NCBI GenBank assembly: GCA_002221725.1
Contig: NJFT01000242.1
Location: 1 to 59,149, forward strand
DNA length: 59,149 bases
From: Scedosporium boydii
Lineage: Eukaryota > Ascomycota > Sordariomycetes > Microascales > Microascaceae
Direction of reading: 5' to 3'
Positions within the stretch are counted from its first letter, which is position 1. Each line of letters starts with the position of its first letter. Under the pieces are notes generated by a model that saw only the letters and a program-made list of their open reading frames with translations, ran no database searches and was not told the DNA's origin. Made by a program: the position numbers and the translations under genes. Positions 1 to 10,548 of this stretch are shown one piece after another.

Positions 1-20
1 CCCCCCCCCCCCCCCCCCCC
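1..20. repeat. Homopolymer of 20 C at the window edge
   Basis: The window opens with exactly 20 C residues and then ordinary sequence. It is not the usual fungal telomere repeat (CCCTAA/TTAGGG). A poly-G/poly-C run at a contig end is a common short-read artefact, so it is more likely a sequencing or assembly edge than biology. That reading is inference. Confidence 0.8.
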
Positions 21-2325
21 AATCCTTCGTGCTCCAGCCCGAACGCCTCATCGAGGAATCCATCCATCTGTTGCCATCCGACGATACTTTGTAAGACCTT
101 GCAGCTCACTATTAATAAAACCATCAACTTGCGGTGTGCACAAAGACGGGAACGGCGGGCATTGAATGCTGGATTCCGCATGTTTGTTTCCCACATCGTG
201 TTGTTCTCCATGCACCCATCTGCCCAGATAAGGCTGCTCTCCACTCATCTCCATTTTTTTTTTCCCAGGAACATCCTTCGATGCAGCTCATAGCTCGGAA
301 AGCGGACGAAGATATTGATCAACGGAGGTTGGAAGCTCATGCCATCGCCCGCATTCAACAACCACCTCGAGTCGTTATTCACCCCAGCCGTTATACTGAA
401 CTGACCTATCCCAAGCCCCTTAGCCATAAAAATAAGAAGAACGGAAAGGAGAAAAGTAGTCCTCCGCATGCCTTCTCGACCCTTCTACATTTCTTTTGGC
501 AATTGGGAAGATCCTTCTTTCATGCTCGACTCCATCTCATGTTGGTGTGTCGCTCTGCCGCTCCCCGCATCATCTTCGTTTGCACCGTTGCCGATCATCC
601 ATCCGCAAACTTGTAGTGGAGGCGTCCCCGTACCTGAATTCCGGCAGCGGGTTTACCCTCGAGTTTACTGGTCCATTTGGCTGATGGCCTAATTTGGCCA
701 AAAAGCTTGATCCAAACAAGGTGCTACGTGACGGTAACATTAAAGCAGGACCTATTTCCGTCTCAGCGCGATCCGTCTCCGGTCTATGGTCAACCGGAGA
801 CTTAACATTCGGGGTAGAGACCAATTCTGTTAGTTTGAGTGACTTTGAATTCAGTATTTTCCTTTTATCTATAGCTTATAGGAGCTCCTAGCCGTGGGGC
901 TGTTTCGATATTTTCATTGGATTCGTAATGCTATGGGTTGATCATTGATGTTTGCTTACCATGGTTGTCAGTTAATCGTCGCAGAAGTCGGTGGGGACGG
1001 ACCGAAGACTTCCCAGCGGCTCGTTCGAAGCATAGATCGCATCAATTGTCTCATGCCCTTGCCTTGTATCCTAGCGGATATAGAGGCATGAACTGCGTAC
1101 AGTAGGTTCTGTTACAATATTTCTTCAGGACCAAACAGCCACTTTCCGAGACGACCATCCAAACCAATCATCCAGATGTCATTACACAGGACCTAGTGAG
1201 CGACGAGAGACAGGAGGGCCTTGATGCAATGACGGATCCTCCGAATCTCGATTGATATTACCTAGATGATTAGCCCTCACTATCAGGTAAGCTTGGTTTA
1301 ACTATGGTGGACTTATGGGAAAGGAGATCATGCCAGAGTGCGTAGACTTGAGTTTCGGTGTTCCAGAGACAGGGCCCTCTCCGCTTCCCTTCACATATAA
1401 ACGATATGGCCGGAACTCATCACCTTTCTCAACTTAAGAAACCTACACGACCGTAATGTTGGGCCGATGTCAGACGGTAGTGACACTTCTTCAAGATGTT
1501 AAGACAGATGTAGATGTCAAAATGCTGCCCTCTGTCTGGGAAGTATCATCGCCACGTGTGTCACTAAAGTAATATCCTGTTCCAGCATTACATAGAAAGC
1601 ATCAGAAGCGCCTTGAGAATAAACATGTACCCGTGGCCAAAATCATAGGTGTAAGCTCCAGACACGGTCAATCGTCTACGCGGCGTCCCGGGTAACTTCA
1701 CCACAGGAAATAGTAACCATCGTCGCTTCTTCTTCATTCTCGCAGTCCTGGGACATTGATATTCCGGCTACATCACGGGTGACTTTCTTAGTCTGTAGTG
1801 TTCGGTTGTCTCAGGACATATTGGCTAGGCCGCTCAACTGTTGTCTGGCCGATAGCATCACAAGCGAACCCAAAAGTGAGTGGTCGGCTCGTTTGGTAGC
1901 CCGAGTCTGACGGTCGCTCTCATGCAACTGCAGTTTGACGTGTAAATCATGTTCGACGCTGAAGCTATGAAAATATAGTACACAAAAGGCATGGTTTCTG
2001 TGAGTCTAAATTGTAGGATAAACTAATAGGCTCCGCTCCAGAGCAGAAGACGCCTATATCTCGTCATAAGCCAACAGGTCACAGAAGGACCCGCGCATGC
2101 CAATATATATGAAGTTCTGTATCCTGTGTTTTAAGGGCACTTCGGTGATTCAAAAGTTATATTTCCTAAATGAGTCATGGGCAGACGGGTCCTGCCGTTC
2201 CCAGGTACAACTAGAACACAGATTGCCTCCACTTCGATGTTGCCCATTCTCACATCTCAACTAAGCTCCGCGATTACCTTTACCTTCATTAAGCTGGAGT
2301 TATGTTTCTTTCCTGTCTTCTTCCG

Positions 2326-2390
2326 TCCTTCCTTTCCTTCCTTTTTTCTTTTCTTTTTTTTTTTTTCTCTCTTTTTCTCTCTCCTTCCCT
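2326..2390. repeat. 65-base pure pyrimidine tract
   Basis: Every base from 2326 to 2390 is C or T, and T-rich sequence with few purines continues to about 2425. Such tracts occur in fungal promoters and untranslated leaders and can adopt triplex DNA, but no gene starts close by on either strand. Function unknown. Confidence 0.75.
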
Positions 2391-3174
2391 GCCGCTTTTT
2401 TGGTTCTTTTTTCTCCTTGTTTTTGTCGCTTGCGATTTCTGGTCCCCCCTCATTTCGAATATCAAACGGGACAATGTGTACCAATGAGCTCTGATATATG
2501 GATACCCATTCTCACCAGCATCGTGAAATTCAAGCAGTGTTCGGTGCGCTAATGATTTGGTTGGTTGAGGCTCCGGCCCGCGGAAGCCGATTCGGTTGTG
2601 TCGGCTCCATTCCGCCCCGGAACTAACCCGAGGCCCCCATGAGCTAAACCGATCTAATAGGGCATGCTAAGTTCCTAACACCGAAACTACTCCACAGGCC
2701 CATGTTGCTTAAAACATCAAGCGTGTCTTTCTTTTGGCAATGGTGGACGCGAGTTTTGTCAGAGAAAGACTATCAGCAGAGCGTGATTTACAAATTCTCA
2801 CACTATCTAACTTGTATTATAATGAAATACGCCAAAGAGAATGCGCCCCGACCTGATGCTGATAGGACTTATGATCCAATGTTTCGCGCATGCAACGGTG
2901 CCGACTCGCGTCTCAGCTGGGGACCGAAGCCTTTATCCCCGCTCCGTCTCCCCGCCCGGAAAATGCATACCGAGGTACATCGGGAAGGGCGTGCGAGACA
3001 AGCACCTAGCAATTGCACCTTAAAAGGCAGAGCGGAGGTGAGACAGTACTCGCCCCACATCTGGGATCTCAAACTCCTGACTTGCTTTCTCTCCCGCTGT
3101 CTGGATTGTTGGGTTGGAAGACTGCCGCGATAAACTTCTTGTCAATTCAGTCGTGATCAACATCGAACCCCGCC

Positions 3175-3182
3175 TGACGTCA
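3175..3182. promoter_or_regulatory. Perfect CRE (TGACGTCA) in the GST-like promoter
   Basis: TGACGTCA, the palindromic site for ATF/CREB bZIP dimers, ends 52 bases before the start codon at 3235. AtfA/Atf1 proteins bind this site in other fungi, and an atfA gene lies about 4 kb downstream. That AtfA controls this gene is inference. Confidence 0.55.
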
Positions 3183-3234
3183 CTCCTCCCAATTGTGTCA
3201 TCAAGGACATCGAGAGAGCTTCAACCTCATCAAA

Positions 3235-4347
3235 ATGAGCTCTGCTGCAAAGATAGTTCTGTACCACTACTCCTACTCGCCGTATGCACGTAGGGTCGCC
3301 TGGTATCTGGCGCTGCGAGGTATTCCCTACTCGGAATGTGTAAGTTTTTTTTTTTTTTTTTTTGGTCTGCTTTCTTTATCTTACTTTCCTCGCTTTCTTC
3401 CCCACGCTTGCTGACGAAGGCTCATCCTGGGTGCCAAGATTCAACCTCCCATGATGCCAAGGCCAGATGTGGCTAAGCTTGGCATTAATTATCGAAGAAT
3501 CCCACTTCTTTCTATCGGCCGAGATGTCTACCTGGACACGCGCCTCATAATTGAAAAGTTGGAGCAGCTCCCCGGCAGGCCAAAGCTCGGTGCGGCCAAC
3601 AACAACGAGCGGGTGACCGAACGCCTGCTTCAAGCGTTCAATATAGATGGCGGCATATTCAACCACTGTTTCCAGGCCTTGCCCACGGACCTACCACTTT
3701 TACAAGACCCGGCCTACTACAAGGATCGCGGTGATTATATCGGTTTTGATGTGACGAAGGAGTCTCTGATCAGGAATCGCGCCGATGCTATCGTCGAATT
3801 AAGGGGCGCCTTTGACTTTTTGGAAAAAACGCTTCTTGCTGATGGTCGCGAGTGGGTTCTAGGAACGGACGGACCACGGTTAGCTGATATCGAGGCCATT
3901 TGGCCTTTCCACTGGCTCACAGGACTTCCCGGAGCTCTTCCGCGGGAAACTTTCTCGCCGGCGACTTACCCCAAAGTCTATTCGTGGGTAGCTAGGTTCC
4001 AGAAAGCCGTGAGCGATGCCAAAAAGACCTACGGGAGAGCGAAGGGCATCAGTGGAGAGGAGGCCTTCAAGGCCATCACATCGTCCCCTTACAATGAGCT
4101 GCCAGGTGCAATTGATGAAAGTGATCCTGTTGTCGCAGCGGAGGGTCTCAAGAGGGGCACTCGGGTTACTGTCTGGCCGAGCGACACTGGGTCCTCATAT
4201 AAGGATACCGGTAAACTCGTTAGCATCAACCAGACGGAGGTGGTATTTGAGACCATAGTGTCCGAATCCCGATCCACAACGGTGAGGGTTCATGCGCCGC
4301 GCCACGGGTTCCGGGTCAGGAACAGTGGAGGCCAGACGCGATTGTAG
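3235..4347 (+). CDS. Glutathione S-transferase-like protein with C-terminal beta extension
   Basis: Two exons, 3235-3339 and 3439-4347, give 337 residues. The 99-base intron has donor GTAAGT and acceptor CCAAG, and holds a long T run. Residues 5-75 look like a thioredoxin-fold GST N-domain: an opening strand KIVLYHY, then SPYARR at the active-site turn, the cis-Pro region RRIPLL, and DTRLIIEKLE. A helical GST C-domain follows to about residue 225. The last 70 or so residues (GTRVTVW to HGFRVR) look like an added small beta domain, seen in some fungal GST-like proteins of unknown substrate. Likely a cytosolic, glutathione-dependent detoxification protein. The start is the first ATG, in a CAAAATG context, and puts the GST fold at the N-terminus. 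The substrate cannot be told from sequence. Confidence 0.85.
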
Positions 4348-4868
4348 TTTAAGATAACGAAAGTTAGACCACGAGATAACTCCATTGGCAACGATACTCC
4401 CTTCCGACCAAATGCCCATTTCTCGGTCTCCAAAGTTGGGAAGGTGGGTGTACCAAGGAGCAGTCACATAATGTCTGATAATCACGTGGAATTTGGGATA
4501 TTCTTTTCACCTATGTTAGTACTCCTTTGCTCAGGCCCATATCCTTTCGATCCCCGGCCCCCGATCTTCAACTGGGAAAGACGGGTCGAGGTCAACCAAA
4601 GTCGGTCTTGAATAATATCCAATATCCAAATGATGGCAATTCGTCGAAGTTGGATCGGTATTATTAATTTAGAAGAGGTCGTAATTACAAAGCGGTGGAC
4701 ACACTAAAACGACGACGCTAATATTGACTCGTGTACGAAGTACACTACTTCATTCACACATGGACGGAAGAACGCGAAAACTCCCGTACTGTGCAGCAAG
4801 AAAATTCGCTCCGGAAGGCCCTTAAACCAGATCACGCAAGAGGCTGGCGGACCAAGGATTTACTGTGA

Positions 4869-4886
4869 GTACGAAGTACTTCGTAC
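4869..4886. repeat. 18-base perfect palindrome of paired TACGAAGTA
   Basis: GTACGAAGTACTTCGTAC is a perfect palindrome formed by a TACGAAGTA overlapping its own complement. Another single copy lies 127 bases upstream (4734-4742). It belongs to the interspersed family described in the findings. Function unknown. Confidence 0.85.
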
Positions 4887-6116
4887 ATATACAGTATGAA
4901 TAGATCCCAATGGCACCATCCGACTGGGATGGTACTGTGACTGTGGGGTGAAATTTATGGCTGTTGGCCTCTTGCCAATTGGGAACGGGCCATGCAGATG
5001 TTTTGCCGTTGGCTGCAGGAATACCGAGGGCGGTCTGCTCAATGCTGCCAACCAGGATCGGCAATGCTCCCTTTCTCGTCCTTGGCTCGCGTGAAAAATT
5101 GCTGCACAAAGCGTGGGCCAACGTGGAGCTGCATGGGAAGTGGAAGATGTTGGACGCCTGGGAAGATGTACCAGCCGGTTTCGTGCACGAGAGGACGTTC
5201 TACTCCTCGATACAATTCCCACGTCATATCATCTCGTGAGGAGGAATGATCAGGATGCGCACTGTGTAGGATATTATGCGGTTACGTCATTTTGGGGTAA
5301 TTCGATTTTTTTCCCCAATTGAAAGTACTGTTACTTCTCACGGCATCGTTTCCTACCAACCTGGCGGTAGGGCAGGACAGGCGTGACGAGTCGAGTCTCC
5401 TTTGTTCCCCGACTGACAGCTGAGGCAAATAGTAGATCGAGAAGAATCCATTGATATGAGAAGGCGGGGAACTTGGGTTCTTCAATGTTCCAAGCTGCGA
5501 CTAGTTTCGGAACCTCAACATATGACGGACGTGTCGTCAGTTGGCGGTATGTCACCCGTCATTAGTATTTCTTTATTACCTGCGATGCTCCTTTTCTCTC
5601 GCACTGTCAGGAAGTGTGATCCACTCCAGATCCATTATTACTCACGTCATGTACGAAGTACTGAGGTATTGGAACATTTTCTCGGTCCCGCGAGCCCGCA
5701 CGGACAGCCGTGAGACCTTCTGGATGAGAAAATTGAAGTTATCGAGTTTATCTGCTCGCCTGTCTCTGGCCAGTCATAGAGCGCTGAATTGTCTAGGATG
5801 GGCCCCCCACGGCTAATACCTTTCGAGTCAAACAAGCTTCTTGCCACAAGAGCTTGTTGGAGAGACGCGGACTTCGTCCGAGGGCAAAAATCGAGAGGGT
5901 AACAGAAGGTTGTCTTCTGTAGCCAGGGAGAGTCTGGTTGAATCAAGCGAGCGATGACTTCGAACGGATGGGATGTTTCTCGAGCGTTAGATGAGATTTT
6001 CGAGGAGTCGATCGATCGAAGCAACGAATTGAGAATATCAATCAATTGATCATAATATGCTTATTTACGCTGTCATGATGGGGTGTCCCTTAAAAGATGT
6101 CGACGGTAGGTTAGAG

Positions 6117-6156
6117 TGTTCGAGTGTTCGAGTTTTCGAGTTTTCGAGTTTTCGAG
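6117..6156. repeat. 8-base tandem repeat, (T[G/T]TTCGAG)x5
   Basis: Five consecutive 8-base units: TGTTCGAG twice, then TTTTCGAG three times, with a sixth decayed unit (ACTGCGAG) to 6164. It is a short, non-coding minisatellite. Confidence 0.85.
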
Positions 6157-6907
6157 ACTGCGAGCTATCAGCTTAAAGAGCTTGGAGGCGCAATGCTTGT
6201 ACGGAGTATGTTTGTGTGCCCACAAAATGTTTGTTCGGAAGGATAAATGGAGCTAAGTAAAGTCAAAACCAAGCTCGAGATGCTCCATCACCTGTACTGA
6301 GAAAATGTCTCTGATAATTACTGGATACGAAGCAGCCTCAACTCTTGCCGTCAACCCGTTGACGGATGGCGAATTGCGCCGCAGGGGAGAACATGCTGGT
6401 CATGGAGTACCGTGACTTCGGACAGTAGCTGTACGGAGTACAAAGGTACGATGACAAACAATCCCTGGAAGCTTCGCTGCACTGTGCCCAGCAACCATCA
6501 GTCGAGGAGGACCCACTTGTTCATTGTGTACTCCGTGCGGACTGTGTGGTTAAATCTCCAGAGAGCAGGTTCAACCGTCGCAATCTCAAGACGAAGGAGG
6601 AACCAGACGCGCCGTCATCCTGTCCAATGCAGAAAGCTGGCACTGTACGGAGCCACACAACATTTGAGTGTCAAGGATTCTTAGTGGTGATTTTGCCCCT
6701 CATGGCCCAACCACAGCGACGGACCAGCCACTGGATCGCCTGCCCACCTTTTCCATGGGTGTCCACCCTGGCACAGTGTCTATGGCGATATTAAACTGTG
6801 TCGAACGATGGAAAAGACTTTTTTTCTTTTTTTCTCTGTATTCTTTTTTTTTTTTTTCCCTTGCCCGGGACCACTTTCTTCCCTTTTTCAGTCCTCTTTC
6901 CCACACA

Positions 6908-6930
6908 ACGTCATACATCCACTGACGTCG
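6908..6930. promoter_or_regulatory. Two CRE-like sites upstream of atfA
   Basis: ACGTCAT at 6908-6914 and TGACGTCG at 6923-6930 lie about 520 bases before the atfA start. The second matches 7 of 8 CRE positions. They could allow AtfA to act on its own gene; this is inference from motif and position. Confidence 0.35.
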
Positions 6931-7448
6931 CCCATTTTTTTCCCCTTGTCCCCGAAGCATCACAACAACCACCACCACCACTTCCACCTCCGCCCAAATA
7001 CCAGCACCACAACAACGGCTTACCGAGAATTGACGATACCCGTTACGCCTCTTCCCCGCCGGTCTTGGAGTGAAGAATAAGGCGAAATAATTTCGATGCT
7101 GTAGCGCATTTCGGTACGGAACATCACGATAACTAGATTCTAGTCGTGTCGCCGCGCGTTTTACAACAGCCTCACACCATTCCATCGGAAACTGCAGTTC
7201 GAGAATTGTTTGGTGTAATCTCAGCTTCTGCGCCTTGCATCAATTAGGACGTGGCTGAGGATCTTGGGACTCTGTATCCGCATTACTTGGGCGTGTCCTT
7301 CCATGTCTTACCTCTGACCTCATCGAGTCTTAGTCTCGTCACTCTGTCTACGCAGCGTCATCGCACGCTTTCTCAACCCACCCTTTACATTTCTTCTCCC
7401 TTTCTATTTCCTTTTGTATTCTTTTTTGTTAAATAGATCTTTCCCATT

Positions 7449-9202
7449 ATGGCAGCCTCGCGGGACGCCTCAGCAGTGGCGGACTCCAAGTCGCCCAGAC
7501 TCTCCAACACTGAGTCCTCGTCACAGCAAGGTGAGCCTACTACTTTCGTTCGCACCCATCCGTTCCTTTTACGACGACTTATCTAACTTGTTGTGCGTGC
7601 TATTCCAGACCCGTCTTCCGATGTAAAGAAGTCCGATGCGGCTACGAAGCCTGATGGGTCGACGGGCGATGTGTCAAAATCTCTTGGGCCTCCTCCGCGC
7701 CCTGTAGAACAAGGGACCAATACCCCCGACTACTTCTCGAGCCAGGTTGGAGGGTCTCTGAGTCTCGAACCTAATCCATTCGAACAATCATTCGGCGGCG
7801 GCCAGCCTGAGACGCCGGGAGGTACCAAGCTTCCCTCGGTAGCCGCCTTAACATCGCCATCGTCCATGATTCCCGGCAGCGGTGCTACTCCGTTCAACTG
7901 GGCCGGTGGATCTCTTCGAAGTGGCCCCCTGAGCCCTGCTATGCTATCTGGACCAGCTAACGATTACTTTGGCGATACTCATCACATCCGGGGAGGCTTT
8001 CCTACTCCGAACGAGTCTTCCTTACGGACTGGACTTACACCGGGAGGCAGTGGCTCCATGTTCCCCGCGCCTAGTCCCAACCCCGCCCTTCTGGCACTGA
8101 CGGGCGGCGGCGCCACGCCCAGCACTCTAGAATTTCATCGCACCGCGATAAGTGCTGCTGCGAAGCGTGAGATGCAGAATGCCGCGCAGGCCCAGCCCCT
8201 CCCTCCCACATCCCAACCTATTGAGGTACAAAACAATGTGACAAATACGGCGGTAAAAGCAGAACCTCGGGCTAGCGGGCCCTTTGATCCTCATGATAAT
8301 GATGCTGCAAATGGGCTGTTCATGTTGGCGCAGGGTAGGAATGGAGCACCGAATCCCACAAGCTTCCCTGTTACATCGCAATCCCAAGTCCACGCTCATC
8401 CCGCTCCCGCGCCGCCGAAGCCCGCCACAAATGTCTCGCCCCAGATGGCTACCGTAAATGGTAATTCTGGCGCGCCTGGATCGACTCGTGGCTCGAGCGA
8501 GACTGGTAGCACAGGCTCTGATGAGAATGAGCAGCAGTCGCGGCCGGCTGGTAGAGGCAAGGGTAAAAGGAACATAGCCAACGGCTCCGCTGCTATTAAT
8601 GGTCGCCGGAAGGCCGAGGACTCTGCGACTAAAGGTTCTGCTAAGAAGGCAAAGACTGCGGCTGCTGCCATGAGTGCGGATGATGGAGACTCGGATGACG
8701 ATGAGATGAATCAGAATTCCAAGTCCAAGGACGAATCTGGATCGAAGTCTAAAATGACAGACGAAGAGAAACGTCGTAACTTTCTCGAGCGAAATAGGTA
8801 TGCTGGGGATCTTCCTCTGAACAAATTCTTGACCCACCATTGTTTTCATTTTCTCGGGTGCCAGAGTGCTGATTCTTAAACAGGGTGGCTGCGCTGAAAT
8901 GCCGCCAACGGAAAAAGCAATGGCTTGCTAGTTTGCAGTCAAAGGTTGAGCTATTTAGCAACGAGAACGAGGCACTCACCGCCCAGATTGCCCAGTTGCG
9001 AGAAGAAGTTGTCAACTTGAAGACACTACTCCTGGCTCATAAAGACTGTCCAGTTACTCAACAACAGGCTTCACTGCATGGGCCATACATGCAAGTTGTT
9101 GAACCCTATAACGGCCCGATGAACCCTTATGGCATGGCGGCACCTCCGATGCCCAATCAGCCAGTGATGGCAGGTCAACCAGTCCAGCGGCGATTCAGTT
9201 GA
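7449..9202 (+). CDS. atfA: AtfA/Atf1-type bZIP stress transcription factor
   Basis: Three exons (7449-7530, 7609-8797, 8884-9202) give 529 residues. The bZIP domain is at about 412-475: the basic region contains ERNRVAALKCRQRKKQW, where R424 spans the second splice joint, and a leucine zipper follows, ending near AHKDC. The N-terminal half is Ser/Pro/Gly-rich with many SP and TP sites suited to a stress MAP kinase. It carries blocks typical of AtfA/Atf1, including PNPFEQSF, ATPFNW and STLEFHRTAISAAAK. The C-terminus ends QRRFS. In Aspergillus and fission yeast this factor works in the nucleus with the Hog1/Sty1 (SakA) kinase in oxidative, osmotic and spore stress responses. Length agrees with homologues. 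Introns are 78 and 86 bases. The start is the first ATG and gives the expected Ser-rich N-terminus. Confidence 0.93.
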
Positions 9203-10548
9203 GGCCCTATCTTCGATTGACGTCAGGGTATAATATCATGAAGCGCACGGTAACGACCTCACCATTTCTACGACGGATCAGTTCTCTTCTGGCATTGGAG
9301 AGATGTCTAGGATAATCAGGCGAACGGGATTTCTTTATTTTTCACGACTATGGCAACCAAGCTCAGGTAGCTTCTTGCTACCACATACATGACCAAGGGT
9401 CATGTTCTGTTTTCCACGTTCGCCATCACTCAAAAGGAAGTGGAGGCTGTATACTATAAACAAAAGGCAGTCGTTGTTTGAATCGGGGCAGTTTCTCCCT
9501 TCCTCACTTCCTTCCTCCCTATACGTTTTTACTATTTTCGAAAGACGGTGTGACGGATCAGAACCGTCTACCTTCACTCATGTTTTACTAAAACGCACAC
9601 TTCGGGAGGGCATACGTGTCAAAAAAGGTTACTGACAAAAGGCACGATTCGCGTCTACTTTGTCTGGTCGGAGAGGGGAGAGTAGGGAGTACTAAAGGCG
9701 TTTGTGGGCTCAGCGGCTATCAAGGGGCGAGCCTCGGTTTATATCTTTTTCCTTACTTTTTTTCTTCTTTTTCATTCCCGACTGTTTGAACTTGGCAGGA
9801 CATGTTGTGTGGCAGAAGGAAACAAAAGCTACAATGTATAAAAAGAGCAAAATAGGGCTTCAATGCAAGAGAGATGATAGCAAAATTAGATATCAAGTCA
9901 GATGTATTTCGAACTCAGTGTCTCCATGTCGCGTCGTATCATCATTTTGGAAAACTGTCATGGCGAGCTATTGGGAGAACGCATTGTGTTTGGGAGAGAT
10001 GACGTCTCTGGTGGTGCAGAACCCGTTGAACGGAAGGTCACGTGACACATACGATCGGACAACAACGAAGGCTTTTTGATGTCATTCAATTACATAAGCA
10101 ATGAGCGGGACGCCGCACGATTGCCAGGCCGGCAAAATCCGTCAAATCTCCCGACGCCAATTTGTCTATGCTTCCCAGCATGTCTCTTTGGTCCCTCAAT
10201 GTAAACAGACCAAACGAAGAAGGCCGGCAACCACAGCGCATTCCCCCATCGCGATCCCCAGCCTACCAGCGCATCCTCACAACCGATCGAATCCGAAGAA
10301 TAACCCGAATTGAAATTCATTATCGCGCTTTCCACCTTCGTATCGACGCGATTTGGTCACATCTCCGGTTCACTCGATAACGGACGCGTCGTGGAGAGGA
10401 AGAGGACGAAATCGAATTACCGCGGACAGACGTGGGACTCGACCTACACGACGAACGAACAACGGGCGAATGCTTTGGGCCCGATATATCACATCGTCGA
10501 ATTTAACTCGGATATTGTACTTCCAATGTTCATCTCAGCCCTGCATCC
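9203..10548. other. 1.35 kb intergenic region between atfA and mis13
   Basis: It holds the atfA 3' untranslated region, with a perfect CRE at 9218-9225, and the mis13 promoter. A TGACGTCT site is at 10000-10007. Several 60-125 codon frames are present but have no family resemblance and overlap each other on both strands. No RNA gene seen. Confidence 0.6.
9218..9225. promoter_or_regulatory. Perfect CRE just after the atfA stop codon
   Basis: TGACGTCA begins 16 bases after the atfA stop. It could be a regulatory site for atfA or chance; it lies in the likely 3' untranslated region. Confidence 0.35.

Larger units (their letters stand above)
1..3234. other. Gene-poor left flank, no convincing complete gene
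   Basis: No open frame here looks like a known protein. Bases 23-90 read well in one frame and end at a plausible donor, TTTGTAAG, so they may be the last part of an exon cut by the window edge; I could not find a matching downstream exon. Between about 892 and 2176 all six frames are dense in stops. Bases 2326-2390 form an uninterrupted pyrimidine tract. A frame at 2702-3133 has no recognisable domain and is judged spurious. The last 60 bases are the GST-like gene promoter. Confidence 0.6.
4348..7448. other. 3.1 kb intergenic region and atfA promoter/leader
   Basis: No protein family is recognisable on either strand. The region holds TACGAAGTA elements at 4734, 4870/4877 and 5652, the TACGGAGTA variant at 6200 and 6432, and an 8-base tandem repeat at 6117-6156. 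T/C-rich tracts lie around 6818-6862, with CRE-like sites at 6908-6914 and 6923-6930. The last 500 bases are CT-rich and probably contain the atfA promoter and 5' leader. A 161-codon frame on the minus strand (6700-7185) only mirrors the CT-rich tracts. Confidence 0.6.

Noticed and set aside
134..616. A 160-codon frame near the left edge
   Set aside because: Part reads smoothly (ARKADEDIDQRRLEAHAIARIQ), but it cannot be joined in phase to the donor at 91, and the rest looks random.
2702..3133. A 143-codon frame upstream of the GST-like gene
   Set aside because: No domain, no homologue known to me, and it ends just before the GST-like promoter.
6700..7185. A 161-codon minus-strand frame upstream of atfA
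   Set aside because: Its Lys/Glu runs come from CT-rich tracts of the opposite strand; no domain.
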